Assembly: GCA_016794125.1 (NCBI GenBank) | Contig: JAEUKT010000001.1 | Span: forward strand, 354,517-418,516 | Length of the DNA stretch: 64,000 nt | Source of the DNA: Alphaproteobacteria bacterium | GTDB taxonomy: Bacteria; Pseudomonadota; Alphaproteobacteria; Micavibrionales; UBA2020 | Reading direction: 5' to 3' | Shown: positions 26,576-36,001 of the stretch, piece after piece | Layout of the letters: the number at the start of each line of letters is the position of its first letter | Position numbering within the stretch: position 1 is the stretch's first letter | Program-made: the position numbers and the translations under genes | The notes under the pieces: generated by a model | Seen by the model: the letters and a program-made list of their open reading frames with translations, nothing else | Databases searched by the model: none | Told to the model about the DNA's origin: nothing

Positions 26576-27898
26576 TCACTTTCTGAGGAAGGACGGAACA
26601 TCGTCGCCAAAGCCGCCGTCGTTTTGTTCGGGCTTCTCCGGTTTATCCGCATCAGTTTCGATATTATCGACATGGCGGTGACGGTGGTTCTGTTTTTCGT
26701 GGCGGTTGTGGTGACGTTCGCGCTGGCGCACGGCGGGCGCCGGACGGTCGCGCTCTGGCGGCGGCGGCGGTGCCTTGGGCATATCCAGCTCCAGCACGTC
26801 GATTTTCTTGCCGATCAGCTTTTCGATGATACGCAGCGCCTTATCATCCATAGCGGTCGCGAGCGTGAAGGCGCGTCCCTTCAGCCCGGCGCGTCCCGTA
26901 CGGCCGATGCGGTGGACGTAATCTTCGGGGTGGTTCGGCACATCCCAGTTGAACACATGCGACACCGCCTGCACATCGAGGCCGCGTGCGGCAACGTCGG
27001 AGCAAACCAGCACTTGCGTCGTGCCGGCCTTGAACGCGTTCAGCGCTTCGGTGCGTTCCGACTGTTCCATGTCGCCATGCAGCGCGTCGGCCTTGATGCC
27101 TTTTGATTTCATGAAGCGGCGCACTTCTTCGATATCGCGCTTGCGGTTGCAGAACACGAAAGCGTTTTTAATGCCTTCCTGTTCGTACAGTTTGAAGAAG
27201 GCGTTTTGTTTCTGCTTGAAATGCGGCACATGCACCACAAACGCTTCCACATTCACGGAGGTCGATGCGGGCGGCGCAATCGTGATGACTTTCGGGTTGC
27301 TCAGGAACTTATCGGCAAGGCGCTTGATTTCCGGCGGCATGGTGGCCGAGAAAAACAGCGTCTGACGGATCGGGGGCAGCAGCGACACGATTTTTTCAAG
27401 ATCGGGAATAAAGCCCATATCCATCATACGGTCGGCTTCGTCGATCACGAGGATTTTAATATCGGCCAGCAAAATCTTGCCGCGCTCGAACAGGTCGAGC
27501 AAACGGCCCGGCGTTGCGATCAGCACGTCCACGCCCTTATCAAGCAGCCGCACCTGTTCATCCATCGACGTGCCGCCGACGATCAGCGCCTTGGTCAGCT
27601 GGATATATTTGCCGTACTTGTCGAAGTTTTCCGCCGTCTGCATCGCGAGTTCGCGCGTAGGCGACAGAATGAGCGAGCGCGGCATGCGTGCTTTCGCGCG
27701 GCCGCCAGCCAGTGCATCGATCATCGGAATAGTGAAAGCGCCCGTCTTGCCCGTGCCCGTTTGCGCGAGACCAAGAACATCGCGGCACATCTGCACGGCG
27801 GGAATAGATTGTTCCTGAATGGGGGTCGGGTTCTTGTAACCCGCTTCTTCGACAGCCTTTAAAACTGCGTCGCTGAGACCTAAGTCTTTGAATTCCAT
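26576..27898 (-). CDS. DEAD-box RNA helicase, RhlE-like
   Basis: ATP-dependent RNA helicase of 440 residues. Motifs in order: Q motif (PTPIQEQSIP), Walker A AQTGTGKTGAF near 45-55, PTRELA, DEAD in VIDEADRMMDMGF near 152, SAT near 184, ARGLD near 305, and HRIGRTGRAG near 330. The C-terminal tail (about 375-440) has a proline run, an Arg/His-rich stretch and an acidic end, probably RNA-binding and disordered. The compact core and tail resemble RhlE/CsdA-type helicases acting in ribosome assembly or mRNA decay. It is divergent from deoC, sharing a 126 bp intergenic region. Confidence 0.92.
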   Translation of the reverse strand: MEFKDLGLSDAVLKAVEEAGYKNPTPIQEQSIPAVQMCRDVLGLAQTGTGKTGAFTIPMIDALAGGRAKARMPRSLILSPTRELAMQTAENFDKYGKYIQLTKALIVGGTSMDEQVRLLDKGVDVLIATPGRLLDLFERGKILLADIKILVIDEADRMMDMGFIPDLEKIVSLLPPIRQTLFFSATMPPEIKRLADKFLSNPKVITIAPPASTSVNVEAFVVHVPHFKQKQNAFFKLYEQEGIKNAFVFCNRKRDIEEVRRFMKSKGIKADALHGDMEQSERTEALNAFKAGTTQVLVCSDVAARGLDVQAVSHVFNWDVPNHPEDYVHRIGRTGRAGLKGRAFTLATAMDDKALRIIEKLIGKKIDVLELDMPKAPPPPPERDRPAPAVRQRERHHNRHEKQNHRHRHVDNIETDADKPEKPEQNDGGFGDDVPSFLRK

Positions 27899-28024
27899 AA
27901 TATCGCTTTTCGCTGCCTATTTACCGTATTTTTCGCAGATTTTGAGCCCTGAATACATTGTGCATACGCTGATTACAATGTAGTTTACAAGCATTATTTC
28001 ATATTTACGACCGAGGAGCCAGCC

Positions 28025-29065
28025 ATGGCGAAGCCCCATCCGCAGATGACAACGGATTCCACTCCGGTTGCCAATCTTCCCGTACGACTGCCCGTCCCCG
28101 CCAACAAGGGCCATGCGCATGAGCGCAACCCCGGCACCGACCTGAACCTCGACTGGATCGACGGCATCAATGTTAACCTTTCGGCCGTCGAGCGCCGCAC
28201 ATCCACCCTCCTCGGCCGTCGCACGGTCAAGAAGCAGTGGCAGGCCGCATGGCTTTTGAAGGCCGTTGCCTGCATGGATTTGACGACACTGTCGGGTGAT
28301 GACACCCCCGGCCGCGTAAAACGCCTCTGCGCCAAGGCGCGCAAGCCGCTGCGCGACGACCTGGTCGAAGGCCTTGGCATTGAGAAGCTGAACCTGACGA
28401 CTGGCGCGGTTTGCGTCTATCACGAAATGGTGCCGACGGCCGTAAAGGAATTGCGCGATACCAATATTCCGGTCGCTGCCGTGGCCGCCGGTTTTCCGCA
28501 TGGCCTTTCGCCCCTGAAACAACGCCTTGAAGAAATCCGCGCTTCGGTTGCCGAAGGCGCGAAGGAAATCGACATCGTCATCACGCGCGGCCATGTGCTG
28601 ACCGGCAACTGGCAGGCGCTCTATGACGAAGTGAAGCAGATGCGCGAAGCCTGCGGTGAAGCGCACCTGAAAACCATTCTGGCGACCGGCGAGCTGGCGA
28701 CCATGCGCAACGTGGCGAAAGCCTCCATGGTGTCGATGATGGCGGGCTCCGACTTCATCAAGACCTCGACCGGCAAGGAAGCCGTCAATGCCAACCTCAA
28801 CGTCACGATGGTCATGATCCGCATGATCCGCGCGTTCGAGGAACAGACGGGCTACAAGGTCGGCTACAAACCCGCCGGCGGCATCGCGCATGCCAAAGAC
28901 GTGATGAATTACCAGTTCATCATGAAGGAAGAACTGGGCACCCCGTGGCTGCAGCCCGACCTGTTCCGTGTCGGCGCATCGTCACTGCTCGCCGATATCG
29001 AACGCCAGCTTGAACATTACCTCACCGGCCGTTATTCGGCTAACAACCGTCATCCCGTCGGTTAA
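28025..29065 (+). CDS. deoC: Deoxyribose-phosphate aldolase
   Basis: Cleaves 2-deoxyribose 5-phosphate to acetaldehyde and glyceraldehyde 3-phosphate in deoxynucleoside breakdown. The 346-residue protein has the Schiff-base lysine in FIKTSTGK near residue 255 and the second lysine in GYKPAGGI. It is longer than the E. coli form (about 260) through an N-terminal extension of about 80 residues and resembles the long, animal-type DERA. GGAG lies before the ATG. The two-domain aldehyde dehydrogenase follows after 12 bp, so acetaldehyde is probably oxidised by its operon partner. Confidence 0.95.
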   Translation: MAKPHPQMTTDSTPVANLPVRLPVPANKGHAHERNPGTDLNLDWIDGINVNLSAVERRTSTLLGRRTVKKQWQAAWLLKAVACMDLTTLSGDDTPGRVKRLCAKARKPLRDDLVEGLGIEKLNLTTGAVCVYHEMVPTAVKELRDTNIPVAAVAAGFPHGLSPLKQRLEEIRASVAEGAKEIDIVITRGHVLTGNWQALYDEVKQMREACGEAHLKTILATGELATMRNVAKASMVSMMAGSDFIKTSTGKEAVNANLNVTMVMIRMIRAFEEQTGYKVGYKPAGGIAHAKDVMNYQFIMKEELGTPWLQPDLFRVGASSLLADIERQLEHYLTGRYSANNRHPVG

Positions 29066-29077
29066 GGAGAATAAAAC

Positions 29078-31477
29078 ATGTCCGCAAAAGTCGCAGAAAT
29101 TTTTGAAACGATGGAATACGGCCCCGCGCCGGAGAGTGACAAGACCGCGCAGGAATGGCTGGAAAGCCATGGCCGCAGTTTTGGCCATTTCATCAACGGC
29201 AAATGGGTGAAACCGGCGAAGGGTAAATCCTTCACCACCACCAACCCCGCGAATGGCGACATCATCGCGAAACTCGCGCTCGGCACCAAGGCCGATGTGG
29301 ATGCGGCGGTGAAGGCGGCGCAGAAGGCGCAAAAATCATGGGCGGCGCTGGACGGTCACGTGCGCGCAAAATACCTCTACGCACTCGCGCGCCTGATCCA
29401 GAAAAATTCGCGTCTGCTCGCGGTTGTCGAATGCCTTGATAACGGCAAGCCGATCCGCGAAACGCGCGATATCGACGTGAGCCTCGCTGCGCGCCATTTC
29501 TATCACCATGCGGGCTGGGCGCAAATTCTGGAATCCGAATTCCCCGCCTACGAAGCCTATGGCGTTGTCGGTCAGGTTATTCCGTGGAACTTCCCCTTCC
29601 TGATGCTGGCATGGAAAATCGCACCGGCGCTGGCGGCGGGTAACACTGTTGTGCTGAAGCCCGCCGAATTCACGCCGCTGTCGGCGCTGCTGTTCGCGGA
29701 ATTGTGCCTCGAGGCGGGCCTGCCCGCGGGCGTCGTCAACATCGTGCAGGGCGACGGTTCGACCGGCGCGGAAATCACGAAACATCCCGATATCGCGAAA
29801 ATCGCCTTCACCGGTTCGACCGATGTGGGCCGCATCATCCGCGAAGCAACCGCCGGTTCGGGCAAGGCATTGACGCTGGAACTGGGCGGCAAATCGCCGA
29901 CCATCGTGTTTGAAAATGCCGACCTCGACAGCGCGGTCGAAGGCGTTGTGGACGGCATCTGGCTGAACCAGGGCGAAGTCTGCTGCGCGGGCTCCCGCCT
30001 GCTGCTGCAGGAAGGCATCGCGGAGAAAATGATCGCCAAGCTGACCCGCCGCATGGAAAACCTGCGCGTGGGTTCACCGCTCGACAAAGCGATCGACATG
30101 GGCGCGCTGGCGTCCGACGAGCAGTACGAGAAAATCGACCGCCTTGTGAAACAGGGCGTGAAGGAAGGCGCGAAGCTGGTACAGCCGGGCAAGGACGCCT
30201 GCCCCACCAAAGGCTGCTTCTACCCACCCACCATGCTGCTGAACGTGCAGCCCGCATCGACCGTCGCCGAAGTTGAAATCTTCGGCCCCGTGGTCGCCGT
30301 CATGACCTTCCGCACGCCCGAAGAAGCCGTGCTGCTGGCGAATAATTCCCGCTACGGCCTAGCCGCGAGCATCTGGAGCGAGAATATCAACCTCGCGCTC
30401 GATATCGCGCCGAAACTGAAGGCAGGCGTGGTCTGGATCAACTCGACCAACATGTTCGACGCGGCCTGCGGCTTCGGCGGCTACCGTGAATCGGGCTTCG
30501 GCCGCGAAGGCGGCAAGGAAGGCATGTATGCCTACCTGAAACCCAAATACGCCAAATCGCTGCCGGTTTATAAAGAAACCAAATCGGCGCTGTCGCCCGC
30601 CAAGCATGTGAGCGCGGTGGAAGGTGTGGCAAATATCGACCGCACCGCGAAACTGTATATCGGCGGCAAGCAGGCGCGCCCCGATGGTGCTTACAGCCTG
30701 TCCATCACCGACAAGAACGGCAAGCTGGTCGGGCAGGTCGGCGAAGGCAACCGCAAGGATATCCGCAACGCGGTCGAAGCCGCGAAAAAGGCCGAAGGCT
30801 GGGGCAAATCCGCCCATCACCTGCGCGCGCAGATCCTGTATTACATCGCCGAAAACCTGTCGGCACGCGGCGACGAATTCAAGAAACGCCTTGTGCAACT
30901 GACCGGCGTTACGCCCGCGTCCGCGCAGAAGGAAGTGGATGAATCCATCCGCCGCCTCTTCACCTATGGCGCATGGGCCGATAAATATGACGGTCAGGTG
31001 CATACGCCCCCTGCCCGCCTTGTTTCCGTCGCCATGAAGGAACCTGTCGGCATCCTCGGCATCGTCTGCCCCGATGAAAACCCGCTGCTGTCCTTCGTGT
31101 CTCTGTTCGCGCCTGCGATGGCGATGGGCGCGCGCACCGTCATCGTGCCGTCCGAAAAATATCCGCTGCTGGCGACCGACCTGTATCAGGTGTTCGACAC
31201 GTCCGATGTGGTCGATGGCTCGATCAACATCGTGACCGGTCACCGCAAGGAGCTGACCAAGACGCTGTGCGAACATGACGAGATCGACGCGATCTGGTAT
31301 TTCGGCTCCGATGCCGGTTCGGCATCGGTCGAAAAAGGGTCGACTGGCAACCTGAAACGTACCTGGGTCAACAACGGCAAACAGCGCAACTGGTTCGACC
31401 GCACGCAGGCCGAGGGCGAGGAATACCTCCGCCACGCGACCGAGATCAAGAACATCTGGATCCCCTACGGCGAGTGA
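29078..31477 (+). CDS. Two-domain aldehyde dehydrogenase, ALDH16-like
   Basis: A 799-residue NAD(P)-dependent aldehyde dehydrogenase built from two ALDH units. The first (about 40-510) is complete: VIPWNFPFLML, the general-base Glu in LELGGKSPT near residue 268, the nucleophile Cys in NQGEVCCAGSR near 301, and a C-terminal GGYRESGFGREGG. The second (about 520-795) has the fold's framework (YIGGKQARPDGAY, EPVGILGIVCPDENP) but no Glu/Cys catalytic pair. This is the architecture of the ALDH16 family, in which bacterial members keep the first active site. The deoC gene 12 bp upstream suggests acetaldehyde or a related deoxyribose-derived aldehyde as substrate. Confidence 0.9.
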   Translation: MSAKVAEIFETMEYGPAPESDKTAQEWLESHGRSFGHFINGKWVKPAKGKSFTTTNPANGDIIAKLALGTKADVDAAVKAAQKAQKSWAALDGHVRAKYLYALARLIQKNSRLLAVVECLDNGKPIRETRDIDVSLAARHFYHHAGWAQILESEFPAYEAYGVVGQVIPWNFPFLMLAWKIAPALAAGNTVVLKPAEFTPLSALLFAELCLEAGLPAGVVNIVQGDGSTGAEITKHPDIAKIAFTGSTDVGRIIREATAGSGKALTLELGGKSPTIVFENADLDSAVEGVVDGIWLNQGEVCCAGSRLLLQEGIAEKMIAKLTRRMENLRVGSPLDKAIDMGALASDEQYEKIDRLVKQGVKEGAKLVQPGKDACPTKGCFYPPTMLLNVQPASTVAEVEIFGPVVAVMTFRTPEEAVLLANNSRYGLAASIWSENINLALDIAPKLKAGVVWINSTNMFDAACGFGGYRESGFGREGGKEGMYAYLKPKYAKSLPVYKETKSALSPAKHVSAVEGVANIDRTAKLYIGGKQARPDGAYSLSITDKNGKLVGQVGEGNRKDIRNAVEAAKKAEGWGKSAHHLRAQILYYIAENLSARGDEFKKRLVQLTGVTPASAQKEVDESIRRLFTYGAWADKYDGQVHTPPARLVSVAMKEPVGILGIVCPDENPLLSFVSLFAPAMAMGARTVIVPSEKYPLLATDLYQVFDTSDVVDGSINIVTGHRKELTKTLCEHDEIDAIWYFGSDAGSASVEKGSTGNLKRTWVNNGKQRNWFDRTQAEGEEYLRHATEIKNIWIPYGE

Positions 31478-31491
31478 TTGCTGTCAGGCAC

Positions 31492-31526
31492 AAAAAAAGC
31501 GCGGGGATCAAACCCCGCGCTTTTTT
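31492..31526. terminator. Bidirectional terminator
   Basis: Stem GCGCGGGG / CCCCGCGC (31499-31506 with 31513-31520), with seven A on the left and six T on the right. It serves the ALDH gene on the + strand and the convergent gene ending at 31544. Confidence 0.9.
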
Positions 31527-31543
31527 AATTCCTGCATCCGCAG

Positions 31544-32893
31544 TTACCAGCGCGGATTATGTTTGCTGCTGTTGTTGCGATAGGCGCTGGCAGGCGGCGG
31601 CGTGAAAGCGGCGGGAGGGAACTGAGCGAACAATTCTTCCAGCGGCAGGCGGTCGCCTTTGGGGTCGTTGCCCTTGGTGATCACATCCTTCACCTTTTCT
31701 GCGCGTTCGGGCTCGATGCCGAAATTGCCTTGCGCGACTTTGGTGATCGCGTTGCTGAAGGCGGAAACAAGGCGCATGCCTTCGGGCGAGAATTTTCCCT
31801 TTACCACCTGTTCGGTGTAAACGTCTTCGCCCATGCGCAGCAAGCCGACCAGCACGGTCGCCTTGGCGAGCCGCTGGGCAAGCAAGGCCTTGTCGCCATC
31901 GAAAGGCGCGCGGACATCAGCGGCATTCGCAAAGGTGTTAATCAGGCGTTCCTTCTGGCTGAGCGGCGTCGATTTGTCGGCAAGTTGTTTCGGCAGGTCT
32001 TTCAGCGCCGCGATCGTCTTGCCCATTTCCCAGCCGTATTCGGGATAGGCTTCGTCTGCGGCAAGGTCGGCCAGTGTAATGGCGCGCTTGATCAGCACTT
32101 TGTCGAATTTCGGCTCGGGCGGCGCTTCCACCACCGGCTCCGGCGTTTCGGCTTCGGCAGCCTCTTCCGGCGTAGTGGCGACAGGCGCAGTTGCCTCGCC
32201 CTCTGCGGCGGGTTTTTCTTCGGCAGTTGCTTCGGCCTGCGGCAGCGCGGCAGGTGCGGGCGTTTCGGGCTCGATCACCTTTGCGGGCACGAGGATCGTT
32301 TCGTACATTTCCCATTCCGCGGGCCAGCTGTTCACGATCTGGGCATGCACTTCTTCCCAGCTGTCGAGCGGCTTGACGGATTGTTTGTGGAACAGCGCAT
32401 CGATGCTGTCGCGGTTCATGAACACGCCCTTGGCAAGGCGGGTGTCGGCTTCGACCTTCATGATGTTGCCATCATCGTCGAAATGGATACCGAACTGGTT
32501 CGCAAACGGGCGATAGGTGCCGCGATGGCCTTCGATCGCGGTGAAATCTTCGCTGTGGCGGTATTTTTTGTCGAAATCGCTCAGCAGGCGCACGACCTCC
32601 AGCGGGTCGTCTGTGAAATCGACGGCGTATTCGGCGCTAATCGGCTGGCCCGGGTCGTCGCGCTTGAGGTCGGTCTTGTACATGCTGACCGTCCATGTTT
32701 TTTCGTCGAGCTTTTTTTTCTCCGCCGCCATATAGAAGCGGATGTTTTTATGCTCGTCATTCGCAAATTCATGCGACACGATCCAGCGCGGATCGCCATC
32801 GTCGAACTTATCGACACCGGAAGGCAGACGGCGGGGCTCCGCCATCCATTTCTCTTCGCGTTCCTTGCGGCCAATCCAGTCGAACAAACCCAT
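31544..32893 (-). CDS. Protein of unknown function in TelA-like cluster (third gene)
   Basis: A 449-residue cytoplasmic protein of no recognised family. It has a short amphipathic start (MGLFDWIGRKE), a folded N-terminal region (about 30-200; motifs DPRWIVSHEFAND and KTWTVSMYKTDLKRDD), a low-complexity Pro/Glu/Ala-rich linker (about 205-260), and a helical C-terminal region (about 265-430). It has no signal peptide or membrane segment. It is 19 bp after the 515-residue gene, which likewise starts with MGxF, suggesting that both are parts of one complex. It ends at the terminator shared with the ALDH gene. Confidence 0.75.
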   Translation of the reverse strand: MGLFDWIGRKEREEKWMAEPRRLPSGVDKFDDGDPRWIVSHEFANDEHKNIRFYMAAEKKKLDEKTWTVSMYKTDLKRDDPGQPISAEYAVDFTDDPLEVVRLLSDFDKKYRHSEDFTAIEGHRGTYRPFANQFGIHFDDDGNIMKVEADTRLAKGVFMNRDSIDALFHKQSVKPLDSWEEVHAQIVNSWPAEWEMYETILVPAKVIEPETPAPAALPQAEATAEEKPAAEGEATAPVATTPEEAAEAETPEPVVEAPPEPKFDKVLIKRAITLADLAADEAYPEYGWEMGKTIAALKDLPKQLADKSTPLSQKERLINTFANAADVRAPFDGDKALLAQRLAKATVLVGLLRMGEDVYTEQVVKGKFSPEGMRLVSAFSNAITKVAQGNFGIEPERAEKVKDVITKGNDPKGDRLPLEELFAQFPPAAFTPPPASAYRNNSSKHNPRW

Positions 32894-32912
32894 GAAAGTT
32901 CCTTAAAACCGG

Positions 32913-34460
32913 TTAGGGTTTCGGCGGGCGCGACGTACCCGTCACGTTTTTGTACTTCTCGAAACCGTCGAGATTCGCGCCGTCTGTCGCTGCCGGCTGC
33001 TGCACGGCGGTTTTTTCGTTGCCGTTCGCCGCTGCTTTGGCGGCAGGATCGTTGAATTCGTCCGTCACGGGCGGCTTCACGGTGACCGACATCGTGTTGA
33101 CCTGACGCAGGCCGGCCTGGCGATCCTGCACTTTTGCCATCACGTTGCCGCGCGAGGTGTAGTAGCGCGTCAGGAATCCCGGCACCCAGCCGGGGATCGG
33201 GTCTTTGTTCGGGTTTGCGACCCATGCCTTCAGCTTGTCCATCTGGTCCTGCGTGCCGCCCAGATCGGTGAATTTCTTCTGCGCGCGATCGACGGACTGG
33301 CGGATTTCGGTGATCAGGTTGGTGTCGGAATTGCTGGCCGACGCAAAGCCGCGCTCCAGCTTCGCAAGGTTCTGCGACGCGTAAAGCAGGTTCGTGTAAA
33401 GCTCCAGTTCCGCCGCGAATTTCTGGAACGGTTCGACATGCACGCCAAGCGATTTGGCTTCGTCGAGGTTCTGGTTCATGCGCGGGATCAGGTTATCAAG
33501 TATCTTGCGGAAACCGTTGCCTCCGCGGCCGCCGGGCGCGTTGTCCTTCGCGCGGGAAACTGCATCGGCTTTTTCTTCGGGCGACAGGCCTTCGACGCGG
33601 GCGAAATCGGCGTGCGATGCGAGGTTCGCCAGCGCCTTATCAAAGCGCTCGGCCTCGCCAATGCGAGCTGAGCCCTTGAGTTCTGTCACAGATTCTTTCA
33701 GCGCCTGCTGGATAGCGACGTAGAAACCGCCGACCTGGTCAGCGAAACCGTCCATGGTGGAAAGCACCTGGCCGATTTTCAGGATGTTGTCGAGCGATGC
33801 CGCGCGGTCGGATGCGGTTGCGAACAGGTCGGACAGGATGCCGCCTTCGATCTTCGCCTGCACCTGCGGATTTTCGCGCGCCTGCTCGACGGCAAGGATG
33901 GTGTTACGGATTTCGGAGCGCTGGAAGGTTGCATCCGAAAACACTTTGCCTTCGACGCGTTTATAGGGCGTGTTGTATTCGCCGAAAGCGAAGCCTTCGA
34001 TGTTCGCCGCGACTTTGTAGTGTTCGAGGTCATAGAAGTGAACCTTCAGTTCCGGGAACTGCGCCGCCGGATATTGTTTTTCGATATCGAAATCGGCATG
34101 GGTGATCAGGCCGCGGGCGGTGTATTCCTTTTTCGCGATCTGCGCGACGGCTTCCGCGAACGGAACGTCCTGCTTGGTTACGGTTTCGGAGACGAATTTA
34201 CCGTCACGGCGGTCGAGGTCATAGACCATGTAGTGCATGACGCGCCATTTGTCGGCATCTTTATCGACCTGCAACGCCGCCCAGAACTCGACATAGTTTT
34301 CGACGATGTTGTGGTTGACGAAGGCATCGGTGCGCATCGCATTGAAGAAGCTGGAACGGCGGGGCAGCGCATCGGCCGCTTTGTCATCCAGAAGGATGTT
34401 CGGGTTTTTCACGACCGGCGTTTCGACAGGTTCCGGTTTATCTTTGCTAAAAAAGCCCAT
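32913..34460 (-). CDS. Protein of unknown function in TelA-like cluster (second gene)
   Basis: A 515-residue soluble protein without recognised family. It begins MGFFSKDKPEP, has an N-terminal region (about 40-185) with KWRVMHYMVYDLDRRDG and ELKVHFYDLEHYKVAANIEG, then a long, mostly helical region (about 190-440), and a disordered Ala/Asn/Pro-rich tail. It follows the TelA-like gene after 83 bp containing a terminator-like hairpin, and precedes the 449-residue gene by 19 bp. Large size, conserved order on one strand and absence of secretion signals suggest a cytoplasmic complex. I cannot assign a function. Confidence 0.75.
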   Translation of the reverse strand: MGFFSKDKPEPVETPVVKNPNILLDDKAADALPRRSSFFNAMRTDAFVNHNIVENYVEFWAALQVDKDADKWRVMHYMVYDLDRRDGKFVSETVTKQDVPFAEAVAQIAKKEYTARGLITHADFDIEKQYPAAQFPELKVHFYDLEHYKVAANIEGFAFGEYNTPYKRVEGKVFSDATFQRSEIRNTILAVEQARENPQVQAKIEGGILSDLFATASDRAASLDNILKIGQVLSTMDGFADQVGGFYVAIQQALKESVTELKGSARIGEAERFDKALANLASHADFARVEGLSPEEKADAVSRAKDNAPGGRGGNGFRKILDNLIPRMNQNLDEAKSLGVHVEPFQKFAAELELYTNLLYASQNLAKLERGFASASNSDTNLITEIRQSVDRAQKKFTDLGGTQDQMDKLKAWVANPNKDPIPGWVPGFLTRYYTSRGNVMAKVQDRQAGLRQVNTMSVTVKPPVTDEFNDPAAKAAANGNEKTAVQQPAATDGANLDGFEKYKNVTGTSRPPKP

Positions 34461-34500
34461 TACACTTTACCCACTATTCATAAGACATTGACAAGGTTAC

Positions 34501-34529
34501 AAAAAAGCCGGTGCCGCGAGGCACCGGCT
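34501..34529 (-). terminator. Terminator-like hairpin inside the TelA-like cluster
   Basis: Stem AGCCGGTGCC / GGCACCGGCT (34506-34515 with 34520-34529), loop GCGA. On the minus strand it is followed by TTTTTTG. It lies between the first and second genes and would lower expression of the downstream pair relative to the first gene. Confidence 0.8.
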
Positions 34530-34543
34530 CTTTGATTGGCGTA

Positions 34544-36001
34544 TTACGGCGTCGGGCCCGATTTGCGGGGACGGCGGCTGGCGGGCTTGTCTTCCGCTGC
34601 CGGTTGATCGTCCTCGATCGCTGCCACAGGCTTTGCTGCGGTTTCGACGGTTTTGTTGTCGTTGACCGCCGCGTTTTTCGCTTCGACTTGCGCACGTGCC
34701 TTCTTCGCTTCTTCTTCCGCGTCTTTCACGGCTTCGAGGCGGCGGGCGACGTTCGAGCTGTCGGCAGCTTCGATCAGCTTGTCGGTTGCGCCGCGCAGTT
34801 GTTGTGCGGTCGCTTCCAGCTGTTTCAGGCGCTTTTCGCGGTCGTCGTTTTCGCGTTCGATCATCTTCTGCAGGCGGTCGGACGCTTCGATCAGTTTCTG
34901 CGGATCGATCGTACCGCGCGCTTTCGAGTTCATCGTCAGGGTGTGCGCTTCCTCGATCATTTTCATGGTCTGGTCGTGCATCTTGTCGCCGAAGTCGTCT
35001 GCTTTCTTGATGGTCTGCGCAGCTTTCAGGGACGAGCCCGCGATACCGGCAGCAGCCAGCATTGCTTTCCACTCGTTCTGAGAGTTGTACATGATGTCCT
35101 GGATCTTCTTGCGCTGGTCTTCCATCGTTTCCATCATCTGGCGCAGCTGTTGAGCGGCGATAACGGAAGCGGCGCGCGAACCTTCGAGGACGGTGATGCG
35201 GTCGATGAAGTCTTCTTTACGCTTCATCACGTCTTTCAGATACAGTTCGTCTTCAGGATCCTGCGACTCTTCGAAGGTCTTGTTCGCTTCGGGGATGTAT
35301 TCCTCGTTGTAGCGGCGCAGAACTTCTTTGCCGGCACCGAGATACACGCCGATTTCGCGGGTCGCTTCGACGCGCGCGAGACCGAGTTTCTCGGCTTCTT
35401 TCATGACTTCTTTGATGCCGACTTCGGTTTTCTGGATGTTCTCGACAAGTTTGATCATCTCGAACAGCATTTCGGGCAGGGCTTCCTGCATGTCCTTGAC
35501 GAGTTTTTCGTCTTCGGTGCGTTTCGCTTTCGCGCCCGAGAAGCCTTCCCAGATGTCTTTTGCGAATTTGGTGATGCCTTTCGCGCCCTTGACGGTGCCG
35601 GAAGCGAGGCCCTTCAGCATTTTCTGGGTCGCTTCGCCGAACTTGTCGAGGTTCATGCCTTTCAGGCCGCCTTCGAGCTGGTTCAGGGCCGAGGCCATCA
35701 CGTTGACCTGGTCGTTGAATCTGCCCTGGATCTTGATCATGTCGTTGGCGATTTTGCCCAGGCGGTCCAGCGGCGGGTGGCCGTAGGAAATGATGGATTC
35801 AAAGCTGTCAGGGTTCCGGTCGATCGGTTCCATGATCTTTTCCATCTGCTCTTTCAGCTCGGGATCAGCATCGACGTATTCGACGACTTTGCCGCGCGCA
35901 CGGTTGCGGCGGCTGCTGCGGTCTGCATCGTTTTCGTCTTCGGCAGGCGTATCTGCCATGTTGTTGAATTTCGCTTCGATGCTTTGTTGTTTCTTCATCA
36001 T
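34544..36001 (-). CDS. TelA-like (toxic anion resistance family) protein
   Basis: A 485-residue, highly charged helical protein with long coiled-coil segments. Residues about 60-130 (SIISYGHPPLDRLGKIAND) and 255-340 (the segment running from a SRAASVIAAQQLRQM helix to NEWKAMLAAAGI) resemble the TelA/KlaA family, where a similar QIRL..LWKxQM..ALG helix pair is found. TelA-type proteins are linked to tellurite and phage or colicin resistance and general stress, but their biochemistry is unsettled. A Lys/Pro-rich tail ends the protein. A -35/-10 pair lies upstream at 36079-36107. Family assignment is by eye and moderate. Confidence 0.6.
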   Translation of the reverse strand: MMKKQQSIEAKFNNMADTPAEDENDADRSSRRNRARGKVVEYVDADPELKEQMEKIMEPIDRNPDSFESIISYGHPPLDRLGKIANDMIKIQGRFNDQVNVMASALNQLEGGLKGMNLDKFGEATQKMLKGLASGTVKGAKGITKFAKDIWEGFSGAKAKRTEDEKLVKDMQEALPEMLFEMIKLVENIQKTEVGIKEVMKEAEKLGLARVEATREIGVYLGAGKEVLRRYNEEYIPEANKTFEESQDPEDELYLKDVMKRKEDFIDRITVLEGSRAASVIAAQQLRQMMETMEDQRKKIQDIMYNSQNEWKAMLAAAGIAGSSLKAAQTIKKADDFGDKMHDQTMKMIEEAHTLTMNSKARGTIDPQKLIEASDRLQKMIERENDDREKRLKQLEATAQQLRGATDKLIEAADSSNVARRLEAVKDAEEEAKKARAQVEAKNAAVNDNKTVETAAKPVAAIEDDQPAAEDKPASRRPRKSGPTP

